DNA of 64,000 nucleotides. Source: Monarcha castaneiventris obscurior (lineage: Eukaryota; Chordata; Aves; Passeriformes; Monarchidae). The first letter of the stretch is position 1. Every line of letters starts with the position of its first letter. The stretch lies in the NCBI GenBank assembly GCA_026261815.1, contig JAMPIT010000493.1, forward strand, positions 8,449,501-8,513,500, read 5' to 3'. The notes below the pieces were generated by a model, which saw nothing but the letters and a program-made list of their open reading frames with translations, ran no database searches and was not told the origin of the DNA. Both the position numbers and the translations under genes were made by a program. Below are positions 37,301 to 52,300 of this stretch, in pieces.

Positions 37301-40300
37301 ATATACGTACATCAGTGATTGAGGTTTTTTTAAAATACTATTATTAAAAATACTGTGTAAAGTTTTGGGAAATGCTTTTATGATTTCTCTACTAAGCAGA
37401 GAGGTCAAAGTTTAACAGTCTAATCTGGAGGCTGCAGGTATTTGTTCTTAATAATAACATTTTCTACAGGAGAAGTAAGCTGTTGCATTACGGTGCTGAT
37501 ATTGTTACTTCTTGTGAGTAACAAAAGAATTTTTCCCTTTGCCTTGCAGCATTCCTGATTATCCCTATCCAGCATTTTATTGTTCAAGTTCTTAAGATTC
37601 TAGTCAGGCATGAGTAAATGTTGTAAAAAAAAAAAGTTGAGTTTTGATTGTGATAAATTTGCCTTTCATACATGGAATACTAATTTACACTCACTTTACA
37701 CACTTTATAAAATCTGTTTTCCTTAGCCTGTATTGACTCTTATCTCAGCTGATACAGGGGCTGTCCTTTATCAGGTGTTCATGCCTTGAAGCTGCATTTG
37801 TGATGTAGAGAAGCAGAAATCCTTTTGTATGGCTGTTTGAAGGGAGAAGGTTCAGAGCCAGGAGCTGAGACAAATAAATACCAGTAATCTTTGGTCATGT
37901 CACTACTTTGGACTTTCTTTGTCATTCTGTAACCATCTTAGAATATAATAAAAGTAACCTGGGCTAGGGGAATGAGAGGAACTTTAAGGTCCCTTCCAGC
38001 CCAAACTTTTCTGTGTTTCTGTCATCTGATTTCATGAACAGCTGTCAATAAACTTCTGCATGTTGTTGCAGCTCTAGTGCACTTCATAACTGAGGGGAAG
38101 GTGACCATCTCCTGTTTATGTCTCAAAAATAATTAAATATTGTGAAATATGTACAGTGTCAGGAAAAGAACCTTGTTGAATAATGGAATTAAACTGCTTT
38201 TTTTTTCCTTTTCTTTTTTCCCCTCTTGTAGCTGAGCTCTTTAGATTGTAGACAAACATAATTTTTGGGTAAAAAATTCAAATTATGTAAAAGAACAACC
38301 ATGAATTAAACCCCTGCAAATTCTTACCTCACCTGCCTCTCTGTCTCTCACTCTCTCATGATGCCTCTGATGCAGTTTCATTTGTCACGAAATTGTAGCC
38401 AATTTTAGGTGTGACAAAGCATCTCTTTCAAACATCCCAGGAAATTCAGCACATCATTTTAGGCAGAAAGCACACAAAAAGATTGTACCCTGGGGAAACA
38501 GCAAAGGGCTTTTTAATCAGGGAGAACATGATTTTTCATCACTGGAATTCAGCCAGGACAAGAATTAACTCTTTAGCTTTTACCAGAAATGATATGGGGT
38601 CTTCAGTGCTGAGAACCTGGATGCTCAGTGTTGCCCAGAATTTGGCCTGGGAAATGTTACTGCCTAATAAAGATTTGAGAAGACTTAGAACAAAGAAATT
38701 CCATGGTTGGTGGCTTGTGTTCATTCTCCTTCCTTGGAGAAAAGCTTCCTAACACAGGGTTAAAAGGATGGCAGCGTTGGGAATTCCTGGGAGGCTGCAG
38801 CAGCAGTGGATGCTGTGCCTGCTCTGTGTGCTTGGCTCACATCTGCCTGTGTCCTTCCAGTCTAGTTAAGCTCAACCATTTCTGCCCAAGCCATTTGATT
38901 ATCTTTTGTTTGGTTTCTCAGTCTGCCTGCTTACTATAAACATACCTACTGTATATGTTGTGGCCTTGGAGGGCAGCAGGGCTGGAAAAACTTTCCCACA
39001 GTGAACTCCCAAGTGGTGTTGCGACTTCAAAAAATAAATTCAACTTCCATGCTGACAAACAATCTTCATGTGCTTTAATGTCCTTCCACTAAGACTGCAG
39101 AAGCAGCATTAAAGTGAACTTCCCTACAAATTATGATGTTAGATAAGAATGTCCTTACTCAAATTTCCTGAAGCTACTCAGCAGTTATTTCTGTAGGGAA
39201 CATGCTGGCTGGCTGGGTTTGTTAGATTAAAGTAAGAATTTAGGGCAAGGTTCAGTTTAGTTGTTTACCATTTCAAAGTCTTAAGTGTTCTTAACTCTTT
39301 CATGTGTGTTTTTGCCATCCTTGTTTTGAAAACAATCCCATTTTGTCTTTGAAGAAGCTTAGGGGGGAATGTGCAACAAGCCTGCAGATGCAAGTGTGGG
39401 GGTTTTGTTCCCTGAATCTTAATACTTACAATGTACCTTCTGTGAGTGGACTGACACAGGCTGCAGTTGGGGATTATTGGAGATAACCATCCCTGGATAA
39501 ACGTCTTCCAAAGAGTGGAACGTGACTTTGGAGGGGTAGTTTGGAGCCACGACATCAATGTTGTCATTGTTGTGGTATTTACTGAGCAAAAGAGCAAAGC
39601 TTTGCTGGGAGTTTCTGGACCAGGCTATAGTGCACAGATAGAAAGCCTGTACAATATTTTCAGCCTCAGGGATGGAATGTAATTGATGAGGATGAGACTT
39701 GTGGAAGCACTTAGAGCTCAAAATTGTGCTTTTCCTGCACTGTCCTTGCTTTTGGTAGAAACCACTTCAGCTTTTGTCAGTGCTTCACTCACTGCTTGTG
39801 TTGGTAGCTTTAAAATTGTGTAACTCATAAATATTTAGTTTTGACCACTTTAGGTGTTTGGAACACTTTAGGTGTTGTTAAAGTGAACAGAAATTGAAAA
39901 TACTAAAGTTACAAATTATGGCTCATTTGCCTGAAATGCAGTTTTGGAATTTTATTTTTTATGTACATTTCTGCAATACCTTTTTTTCAACTTAAGAAAA
40001 TATGTCTATTTTCATGAAGTGGATTATCTCTGTTAGGTGGTGGGGACTTCTTCATGGGGATCTGATCACCCAACACCTTCACAGCTCTGGTTTAGGAGGA
40101 CTAGAAGGTGACTATTGCAGTCTTCACAAATTGAAACGTGGTTTTTTGTCAGACTGCCTAATAGAACAGGAGAATCCAAAATCTTTCCTACAAAGAAATT
40201 CAAAATACCATTTCTGTTAAGAAGTGGTATTTACAAATTAGAGTTCAGTTCTAGTTCAAATAAAGATGTCTTTCATGGTGACATTTATTTGGTTCATACT

Positions 40301-43300
40301 CTTAAAAAAGCATGTGATTTACTGCTCTTCTCATGGCAGTCCTTCAGTTTCATACATATGTATTTTGGCTTGTCTTTGACCTTTTGCTTATTATTTTTAA
40401 ATTTGCATGTTTCTCATAAACACAGACTTTTTTTTTCTTTTTTGGAGCATTCTTTATTGTGATATTCCTTCTTTAATGTGGTCTAATTTTACGAACAAGA
40501 AGTTTTGCAGAAGACCAGCATGAAAAGAATGAATGTTGAGGCATTAAATGTTTACAGATCAGTTTAAGTGGATATAATCCACAACAAGTAACAAAGTGGG
40601 AACATTTAACTTCAAAGCACATATGGCTGCTGTTACAAAATCAAAAAATGCAAGACTTGGGCCCTACAAAGTATTAGAGACACATTTTCCTTCTCTCTCA
40701 TAAACAAGTAGGATGTACCTTAGCTTTTCAGATTGGTTTTGAAGTGAAGGCTGCAAGCAGCTGAATGTCATGGTCAGACAAAGGATTGGAATTAATTGTA
40801 AATATTTACAGTAAATCTTAGCTTTAAGAAAAGCCAAAGTAAAGGGTGATAGTATTCATTCTGCATGAGAGACAGGGTTCTTGGGAAATAATTAAGCCTT
40901 TGAAATGTGGCTCTGCAGCCTCTCCAGGTTCCACCAGGTATTGGTGAAAGCTTCCACTGTTTCCTGCTGCTTGGGGTTCTGGGATGCCAAACTGGGGAGT
41001 ACCTTGAGCTTCTGGCAAACGCCTTCAGGCCTGGGGATGATCAGGGCTGGATGGGGAAGTGGCCAAATAGAGCTGGGAGGAGGAGTGTAATAGCAGTAAA
41101 ATGTGGGTAGAAAATCCTATTGCAGGTACAAATGGGTAGGACAAAGAAAATCCTCCAAAATGTTTCCAGTTTGGAATTTCTGTACTTTTTATTTCCCTCT
41201 CTCTTGATTTGCTTTTTCTTGCCCTCCACTGAATCTCCTGTGGTTAATGCTCCATGATGATCCCACTCCTGTATTCCTCTCCTCACAATCACTTCTGTGT
41301 CCAGAATTCCTCATTTTTGTGGCAGTGGGTGCATCCAGGATTCCTTCATTCACTGGTGGCTGCCCATGGATTTTAATTGCCAACACAGGTTTAAACTTCC
41401 TTAAGAAAGAAAGTTTAATGTAACTGTTTTAGTAAACTCCCTGACAATAAAGATAAATAGGTTATTGTTAAATTATTGTTTCCCTGATGCTTTCAGCTAA
41501 TGTATTAAAATACTGGATAATACTATTCACTGAAATTGAATGTGTTAAATGTGAGTATCTCCAATGACTTCTGGGTGAAGTGTGACAACTCCTCAACAGC
41601 ACACAGAAATCCTACATCACCTTTTGGGACAGGAAATGAATAGCACTGTATCAAATGGAAATTTCAGAGGGATTAAGCCTCTTTTCCACTGATAAATTCA
41701 ACAGACAAATTTATTTCATACTACTGCAGAAAGTGCAAGCATTTGATATATTTGCCATGCCTCATAGATCAACCTAATCTTACAACATTTTTTTTAAATG
41801 TGTATTGCAATCTCATTCATATTCCAAATCTCACTGCCACATTTTACAAGATTATACCCTTGAAAGCTTTTTTTGGGCATTCTGCTTTCTCTGTGATGTG
41901 ATGTTTGAGCCTCATCGTCTGAGAAAATGAGATAGAGCTGTCTGATAGAGGAAGTGGGTTGGGAACAATGTTTTGTATCCAGTTCTTAAAAACAGTGATT
42001 AAGAGAGCTGTTTTAATTATACAGTCATGCTAATGAATCATTTCCTTATGTTTTGTCTCTATAACTTACACGTGTGGCTGTAGTTTCAATGCACCCAACT
42101 GTAATTTTTCAAAAGCACTAGATTTTAATCAGTATAATCTGTAAATTTATTGTAGCTTTATACTGATTTCAATGAAAATTTAGCCAATAAAGTTGGAAAT
42201 CTTTTGCATACACTTATGTATGTAGCTGCCAAATATTTTTATAATATGCATTGATGGAATTTTTACAACCACAAGAGCTGGGAGGGAAAATAAGTGCACT
42301 TTTTGGTCCATTTACATTATCAAACTTGCTGAGTAGATCATTTCCAACTGAATGATCTCTTAGGAAGATTTCCTATTTCTATAACATTTAAGGCATGTTG
42401 AAATCTCATCTGTGGCTCTTTTGAGTGATGCAGTTGCTGTGCTAAGTGCAGTTTAGTTTTGATGTCTTAGACTAAATAAGACATTGTTGACCTGCTGATT
42501 TTTCTCTCTCTTGTTTTTCAGTTAGAAAACCCCAGATACCTGCGAGAAAAACGGGTGCCAATGACTTTGGTAGGTTTTTATATTCCCTTGATATTTCAGA
42601 AGAGCAAACGAACATTCTCCCTACTTTTAATTTCAGGTCAGGATTGACTGTACTTGAATTTACTGTTTTTAACTTCATGGGTTGTTCTGAACTTTTTCTT
42701 GTTCAATAGATGACACCTAAAATTGGCCTAGGAAAGAGCAGCCCCACTCGGCACCACCAGGCTCTGTTTCAGACCCAGGAGAAGGAGGTAGGATTCTTTG
42801 GAGTCTTTAAGGTATTTCCCTTGGAAATTGGGAATTAACAAGGAAGTTATTGTAGCAGAAAATCTCATGGAAGAGAAATTTGCTGAAGTGACAGGGCTTG
42901 TCATTAAATACTTAATGTATTTCCCAATTATTTAGGGGGTAAAGAAGACTTTCTGAACACATTTACTGGTCCTTTGAAAGAACTTTTAGTGCAGAGAAGT
43001 TTGAATTCTAGGAATTTTCCAAATTATTTTTTAACAGAGGCAGTGAAACCTTTGATTTAGTGAGGGCTTTTGATTACTTTCTATATACCTTTTAAAATTA
43101 GCAGGTTTTGACCTTATTTCTGATAGGATCTACGTTATTTCTATATTTGCCTCATTGAGCTCCAATCCTCTTTTGGTCATATGGGGTTTTATTTTACTTC
43201 TTCAGAACATTGTGAATTCCTGAGATTCCAAGCTTGGCTGTCTAATTCTCTCACACCATGTTATTTTGCTTTAAATATGTCTAAAAGTAGTTGTGGTCGT

Positions 43301-46300
43301 TTTCACCTTTTTCATGGTTTAAGGAAGTCGACTGCCTGAGATATTTTGTGACAAGCTGCTCATTTTATTTAACACATTTCTTTTTTTGAAAGACAGTGAA
43401 TTAATGGTCAGGAAAGGAAACTCAAGGTGCATTAGGAAAACGATGAATAGAACCCCCAAATCAACAAACCAATCATAAAAGAAAACCAATAAAACCCCAA
43501 ATCTATCACTCTGCTCTGTGTGCCCTTCAAATTTCTGCTTTCAGCCATATATGCTCTTGGAAAATTGAGACATACCTACATGGTTCCCTACTATCCAGAA
43601 GGACCTAAACTCACAAAGGACCCTAAATATGCCTGAGTTGGGGAGGAAAGGGCATCATCAGCAAAGCAGGCAAATATTCCTCCTTTTGCTTGGTATCTTG
43701 TAAGGACACATGGATTGGAACAGTCCTAAAGTTACTTTGAAGACACTTCAGAGAACATCTTTAGCAGAGGTACAGAGGAGGGTAAAATTGGTTGGCAGAT
43801 CCTTCAGTTGTTAATAAAATAATGTGCATGAAATCTTTTCTGTTGCTACCTGTCTGTCTCACTCGATGCTCAAACAAGCAGTTGCACAATCCATGTGCCT
43901 TTCACTTTCTCTACTCTTCTATTGACTGTTCTTTTGTATTGACAACATTCAAGCCACCGGTGCCTCAGGATGAGGCACGGTTTCATAAAATGTGAAAATA
44001 GCCCAAGAAATAAATAAATTGAAAGCACAATGTTGTCATTTAAACAATATTTTCAAATTAAATAAACAGGAATGCATGCCAAGGAGCTACATAAAATACC
44101 CAGTTAATACTTTGCTAGTTCAGTGGAAAAATCCTCTAAACCACACAGTAAAAATCCAGGACTTTTTGCTAATGGTGCTCGACTGTGGGCTGGTTTGAAC
44201 TGGAAAGGTTACAGACAGTGTTTCACAATCACCATGTGTGTGCTATTAACGAGAAAACTTAAATGTGTTTTCATCTTATTTTGTTTGTGAAGCTCAATTA
44301 GGAATAAAGCCTTTTCATTTATAGAATGTGAATGTATTAACAGAGAAATGGTGCTGCACAAAAGGGTTCGGGGGAGCCTTTAACTGTTTTCAACCTCTTT
44401 GTAGTACAACGGGAGAACATAAAATAGGACAACTGTGGGTTTTTTGCTTTTAACCTTTAGACCTTTGTTCATAAAGCATTCCTGCACCTGTTTAGAGTCT
44501 GTAATGCTGAACACATGGCCATGAGCAGTGATAACCACATCACAGCCCTGCGAGGACGGTGATGTCGTCAGGCAGCGCCTTTTAGTCATCTTTTCCCCAA
44601 ATACTTCTGACATGGATTAAACCATTTGGGAAATGGTCATTACTGAAGAATCATGGGTTTAAACAAGGGAGATGCAACCCAACAGGAATATATCTGTGTT
44701 CAGCAGGACAGCAAAGCACGACAGATGGGGTGATTGGCCTGTCTTGATAAAAAGGGAAAAGTGTCCCTTTGAACTTCACCTCTGGCCATCCTGTGTCACC
44801 CAGTGCTCCACAGGGCAGAGGAGGGGGAAAGGAAAAGTCTGATTTGTGGTTTTTCAGAAAAATATATCCAGTACCATTGCTAAGATAAAGGTTTGGAATT
44901 CTTCTGGAATGAGAAAATAAAATCAGCTATGTTAATAAACTGATTTTTTTTAACCTTTCTCAAACAAGTAGTTTATCTGATATTTCACTTGAAGACATTT
45001 TGGTGTTTCTTTAAAGTTCTCTGTCATAATTTTTCATTTAGTCAGTCTTATTTATTCTTAGCCTTCTTTCTCAATTTCCTTCTGTTTTATTATTTTGTAA
45101 GCAAAGATATTTATTTGTCTTATCTCAACAAAGGAAACCCTTACAAATCTGAGGCATATTGGAAATAATTTTCACTCGTCAGTTGAAGGTTTACCTGGAG
45201 TAAATTTGTACTGAGTTGTATACTGGCTCTTAATTTATTTATTTTTCAGTCAAGCTGGCAAGCTCAATGCTTTGTGCAATAAATTGTGGAGCTTCATCTG
45301 TCTGGGTTGACTGAGAACATTGAGCGTTTCCAATGTTTTTGTTGACTTTATCCCTGTGCTTCTGTCGCTCCTCTGTTTTGATTTTTGGGAATCCAGTGAT
45401 AAAGCCTTTGGACACTGGAACCACTGGTGCTTTCCCAGCCTCTTGTGTACTAAAGCAGCCCAGACTAAATGCTCGTGCAGCTGGAGGGAGGAGGAATTCT
45501 GGGGAAGGCAGTGGCTGAGTTTTCAGGAGAACACCTGGGATAACTTCCACCAGTTTGTCATGTGGGGTGGGGAATGAGGAAGAGGGAGAACACCAGAGGA
45601 AAAGGAGAGATGAGATAAGTGGTGTAAGATAACAGAGAACACAGAGATTGGGGAAAAAGACTTTTTTTTTCCCCCTGAAAACGCATCTTCATGGATTGAG
45701 GACCAGAAGTAAGATGAAAAATGAAGAGCGTTTTATGGGTTTATGATTCAAGAAGTCTTATCTTTAGGATGCAGCCTTTTTAGAAAGCTGTTTAGGACCT
45801 TCATCTTTGTAATCTTTATTTATGTTTTTCTCCTTTTATTTTGGGAATGAACACTCCCTTTTACTGCATGATACAAATTCTGTTTATAAAGATCATCAAG
45901 CCATTTATATGGTTTTACTGCACCAGAAGTGTTGGGATCTAGTGATATATTTACATTAAGATAAAATCTGCAGTGCTGATACAGTTAAGTCGTGGTCTGG
46001 CTAAAAGTGCTCTGGATTGAAGGTGTTGAAAGCAGCAGATTTACTGTGCTTCTCACTTATCTGGCAGGAGATTATAACTTGAAACAGAGCAAATTGCATG
46101 AGGGCTGTGGTATGGATTTTCCCCAAGAGGGACCATACAGAGAATGTAGGGGAAGGAATGCAGGGAGGAAAGAAAGTTGTAAAAGTCGGGAGGGAGAGTG
46201 AATAACACAGGCTGGTGTTAGCATGGAAAAGAGAAGGGAAAGAACATTTGAAGATAAGAGTCCCTGCAATCAGGAGATGGTGATCAGTGGGCATTGTCCT

Positions 46301-49300
46301 GCTGGGTTTGATTTCTTCCTCTTAATTGCCCTGTTCCATAGTGAACTATTTAAATACATGAAATTCGTGCTGAATTACAAACAATAAATAAACCCAACAT
46401 GGAGACAGTATCCTAAAACAAGGACTCTTGTAATTAAACCCCTGTAAAATTAACATTATTGTGCCTTTAGCTACGTGATTAATTTAATATTTTTCCTTAT
46501 TGAAAAGAAATATTTTTGTTCTTATCTTCCAGGAATGGTAACAAAATCTATCAGCGTTGTTCTCTTGTGTATTATGTGGAATTAAAAGTGTGTGCTTATG
46601 TCTGTGTGTGTCTCTAGAGTTTAAATTTTGGTGGATGGATACATAAACATCTGTGCATGGAATCAGGAGAGCTGGATACAGCACAAGGAACCTCCTCAGA
46701 CGTGTGATGGGGCAGTTTGTGCTTCTTAATAACAGGAGGAGAGTGGTTCTGATGAACCTTCTGAAAGCATTTGAGTGGGCCCAAAACCTGAATCGTAAAA
46801 TAACTGGAGCTTCCTGTGTTGGAATTCTTTTTCTTATTATCCCTCTGTTCTTCCACTTCTCTTCCTTTGCTGTTCCCCTTCTTTTGTCATCCTGTTCACT
46901 GGGGACTGTCCAAGCCATACTTCTGCTCCCAAATGTCATGCTGATTTCCAAGGATGAAGATTGTAAAGGTTTTTAATTCTGGTGAATATTCTTGTTAAAA
47001 TGTAAGAAGGTGTGTTGATTTCTATTCACACAAGTGTGGCCCATATGATGGGGCAAGAAAAGGCAGATATGACATAATTCTGGCTTTCATCATGATTTTC
47101 ACTTTTCTGTAACTTTTTTTCTTATGACAACTTGCTTATGAAAATAAATATTCCAGGCAGTGACAGTGACTATTTTCTGGTTCATTTGAATTTGCTCCTT
47201 TTCTCCACAACCCCAGTGTCTGTTTTGAATGCAGGGTCTGATTTATATGGAGAATCCAGTTGTAAACTGATTCTCACCACTGAATAATCGTCCTGAGTAG
47301 GAATCTGTTCGTTCATATTTAAATTCACAGCAATCTTGACTGCTGTTAACATGATTCCTGGCTGATTAATGTCCTGTTCCCAAAAACATGTGCAAGTTGT
47401 CCGTTGTGTTCCGTGTGAGGAAGTCACATCCTGCCTTGCTTTGATAACTCTTCAGAATGTGATGTAATAAACCCCAAACCTTATTTTATTGCTCGACTGG
47501 TGTGAGGCACACAGTGGATGTCAGGATGAGACATGTTTTCATAAACTGACTGCTGATTTATAATTGCTGATACCAGTCAGGCTGGTTATGGAGATCTAGA
47601 TGTACATGTACAGTTCTTTATTTATTTTTTTTGCAATAGTTTGTGAACTATGTCTTTAATTATTGCACATATGGGCTGGAGACATTGAGAAAGATCAAAG
47701 GGGTAGGTTAGCAATTCAAACTAGTGTTTTAACCAGTAGAATGTCCAGATGGTTGCCAAGCAGCTGGGAATTAATCTTTTGCTGCATGATTAATCTCTAC
47801 CTCAAAGTGTGTCTCTCTTTAAAAAAAAAAAAAAGGAGGAAGAAAGTTTGAGGGTTTTTGTTTTCATGTAAAGATTCTGGTTTTTAAGGGAGAAAAGACA
47901 TTGACTAGAAAAAGTAAGTGCTTACACTGTTATTGCTACATGCTGCACTGGTGAAAAGGAGGTGGGAGTACAGTTTTAGTGACTGGTTTAGGAGATCTTG
48001 AAATGAGTGTAAAACGTTCAGTAGTTGCTAAAATACAGCATAAAAAAGAGAGGAATAGCACTGGGGAGAAGAAGTCAGTATTGTTGACTCAGTGTATTCA
48101 GACTCATTCACTGGACTGGGCACTGTGCAGAATTCCATGAAATTCTCAAGTGGTATCTTCCATTATATTCATATTTTACTAAATCCCTTTGAAGTCTGTG
48201 TGAACCCTGCATGTTCACAGATTCAGCTGGGTTCTGTTCTGAAGATACAGTTTGTTGCATTTTTGAGCTTTTATGAAATTGCATCTAATGCTGCTGTGTC
48301 TAAGCTTTCTTAATTTCGAGACATACATTGAACTTTTTCTGGTCCTTCCTGATGTCAGTGTCTCCTGCTGGTGGCAGGCATTTGTTCCATGTGGAAGTGG
48401 GACCCTGCAAATAAAGCTGTTAAATAATAGGATGTGTTGTAGTGCTAATATCCATGTTATGTTTATTGGCCAGAGAAAACATCCTTAGGAGCAGAAATAC
48501 CATTTCCAGTTATTACAGTTGTTGGGATACAGAGCTGTGTGCATTTCTTCTTCTTCCCACCACCCCCAGCATGGAAATCCATGAAAAATACATTGTTCTC
48601 TCTTGAAAGAGCCTAATGACATTTACATATGAATAAGAACAATTGTCCATTCAATTATTTTTCTGTATCAAGCAAATGTATATTAATTTCAGTGTCATTT
48701 AAAAAGTCAGATTTTTCTTGATGGAGGAAGCTGGTAAGATTTGATTCAGCACAAAACCTTTAATTTTTTGTGGCTATAAAAATGGGGCAATGTCATAATA
48801 ATTTTTTAATTGAGTGAGTATCTTGTTTCCCTTTAAAGAGTAATGTGTAAAAATATTGCAACTGGAAGTAGCAGTTGTATTGTTTTTAAAGAGTAAAGAT
48901 ACAAAGAAGGTTAGATATGTGGAGGGAATTACAAATGTTTGTTAGGTCAAATAATACAGTCCAGATCATAAACATGGACTTTTGTGGAGGGACCTTTGAA
49001 TCTGGGCAAAATGCCATGTTTATAAAGGGGCTTTTTACATTCTAATTTCTGGCTGTTCCACTTGTTTGATGCTGTTTTTATTTCAGTCCATCTTTGGTTT
49101 ATCCTGAGCTCTTTGCAACAGAGACTTTCCAAGACATTTATTCCACCTTAGTCATTGCATTGGATGAAAATATTGATGAGATTCAGTGCTGTAATTGGAG
49201 TGGTTAATGATGTACTGTTTCAAAATGCAGTTATAAATTTGTTTATTTCTCTAAAATGGGAAGTGAACATTACTTTTCCCACATCCTGTAAACTGAGCAC

Positions 49301-52300
49301 AAAGTTTTCAGCAGTTCCATTTAAAAATGGAAGATTAGTTACAAAATGATTAAAATTTGCATTCACTGTAGAAACATCTGTTCAAATATATTGTTACGAA
49401 ATACGATTTTTTCCTGTTTTTCACACCAGTGATTTTCTTTTAAATACTCTGAGTCTTATATTGCTGTAGAATGTGGAAAGTATTAATATACCTCAAAGCT
49501 AATCTTAAAAATTTTTGAGGGTACAGTTTGATACAGAAATAACACAATGAGATCAGACAGCTTGTTAATGATGAAGTGAAATCCACTGTTCCAAATTACC
49601 TTAGTCTGAAGTCAGCATGTATTTATAATAAATCTTGACTGTTTTGCAAGTACAGTCTCTTCTGTCTTAGCCTTCCTGTATGGTTTAAAACACTGTGTAA
49701 ATTATCAATATTTATTATTTTAACCCTGCATGTGAAAATTGAGTAAGCACAATTCAGTAGAAAGTTCTAGTTGTTTGTTGATATTTTTTAAGAAACCTTT
49801 TTCTTCTGTGGAAATATCAAAGCTTTGTGTGCTGTGCACTGATTTCTTTTAGCAGCTGCAGAGCACCAAGACAAATAACTTTTGTCGTGTACTGTAAGAT
49901 ATACAAGTCATTGTTCTACATTGTTAGTTCTTACTTTGAAGTTCTCATTTATTGTTTACATCCTTCTCCCCCTTCCTCGCTTCCTCCCTCCCTCCCCCAT
50001 ATATTCATAGGCTTGGAAAAAAAAAAAAACCTGGCAAGCAACAAGTTCTGTTTTGTCAAATAGCCAAAAAACCCAATCTGATGAATGTTAAAGCTCCAAG
50101 ATGCCCCCCCTGGCCTGAGGGTGAGGCCTGGAATGAATACAAGTGGGCAGGAGTTCAGTGATTAATGTTGCTAACCCACTTATTGATTTGCTTTTAAATC
50201 AGGCATTTAAATATTACGACAAATTTCTGCAAATGGGGACAAGATGAATGTTTGTGCTTTGTTGTGAAGAAAGGAGAGATCACCTTTAGGTTTTCCCCTG
50301 GAGATTTATGGCAGTTGCAGATTAGACTCTGTCAGTTTAAGCCTGGCAGTTACTGAATTTTCCTGTTACCTGAGCTGTGCTATGGAATCAGGACAGTGGT
50401 ACCACAAAACCCCATCTGCAGGTAACTGTTGGCTGGTTTTGGTGGTGTTTTGTTTTTTTTTTAAAGAGGAAGAAAGTGTGACTAGGCACATAAAAGCAGC
50501 TCTGTTGCTACCACCCTTCATGCCTTTAAATAACAGGGACAGCACAGATGTTTGACATCAGTATTGTTTACATGGCCTTAGGGTTTAATTGCCTCATTCT
50601 CTTTGTGAGGAGGATAAACAATGACAGAAATCCAAAGGAATGATGTTCAGCCAACAGCAATGGCTGCGTTTCATACATAGTTGCAAACTTCCCAACTATA
50701 GCTAAATATCTACACTTTTTTTTTCCTTGTCTGAATGGTAACATGCCTTAAATTTCATATTCTCTGCTGCCTCTTAACTGGTGATAAAAGATGTTAAAAC
50801 CAATGAGCACGAGCGCCATAAATTGCATTTAACAAAGTGAACGACTTAGGAAAGCTGCTTTTATCTGGTTTCTCTAAAAGTTATGAAGGTCTTTGGTACT
50901 GCTGTAGGTTATTTTGTTTCTTAATACTTGTTTAATAAATAAAATCAAGCTGAAGTGCAGAGGGAAGTGTATGGAAGAGCAGCACATGCAGTTACCTAGA
51001 GCTGTTCCACAGGAAATTGGGACAAGCTGAGCTTTGACATTTGGGATCTGTGGACAGGCTCCACCTCAGTTTGGTGTGGTTTTAATTTGAAAAATACTCC
51101 TTGATTGAAATTAGTATTTAATGATGTATTTCAGCTTTCAAATGGAAGGGGAGGCATTTCACTCCCAGCTGGGAAGTGCTGAGCCCTTTTGCTTCCACCC
51201 AGCTTCCAGCTTTCATGAGAAACCTTTTGCTTCCAGCCTTCATGAGATCACTGCATAAAATGTGTTTACATGACTCAATTTTTTAGCGACGTATGCAGTG
51301 AGATTGGGAGTCTGCCTCAGAGAAAGGGTGGGTCAAAAAGCAGACTTGGAAATGAAACCAGCCCTTCAGGCCTTGCTATAGGACGTTGTGTTGTTGTCCT
51401 TGTGTTTTCTGGCTTCTCCAGCAGTTTTCCACACAAGAAACTGAGTGTAGGATTTTTAAACCAATATATTATTATTTTTACAGCAAATGCTCAAATTAAG
51501 ACTTCCAGAAGTTGGGATGAAGGTACATGTGGAGTTGGAACTGTGGACCATTACAAAATTTAAATGTTGCTGGAGAGTTTTTAAATTTTATTTTTTTTAC
51601 TAGTTACTCAGTACAAATACTCCTCTCAACATTAGCTGAAAAATTCATGTGCACATCAACTATTGAATTTCAGACACTTTAATATGGGACTTCTCACGTT
51701 TCTTTGTATAGTAGGTCTTGAAGGGGCAAAATTAGGAAAGTTGTAGGTGAAGCAGATTGGGCAGAAAAGTGCCTGGAATGCTGAAACTTCATTAAGTGTA
51801 TAGAATTTGGGGACCTTGAGTGCTTTGGAAGTTGTCCCCTTTTCACCCTTACTTGGTGACGAGTTGGTCTTTAGGATTTTTTATGTAAGAGATTTTTATA
51901 TTATGTTATTTATAATATTCAGAGGAAAAATAAGCAACTTTGTTGTTACAGCATTTGCATTCATCAAGGGCTGAGTTCTGTATCTTGGGCACCTTTTTCC
52001 CAGTTGTTTGGTTGCAGTTAGCACTCCTTTTTGGAAATCAGTCCCAAATCTGTGACATTTTAAGAGATGGCTGTTCTAGTGGAAGTATGAATTAATTCAT
52101 AATGAATTAATGAGCTAAAATTGATGGGAACTGGTGCAAGTGCAAGGGTAGATTAATGGGAAGATTAATGAGAGGTGGGAAGCAGCTTCAAGTACAGGGA
52201 GTTCTGTTGTCACCCTGGGGGAAAACATCCTGTGGCTGATAACAATCACCAGCACTTGGAAATATATATATGTCCATCTTTAATCCAAGTGAAATTCTGG

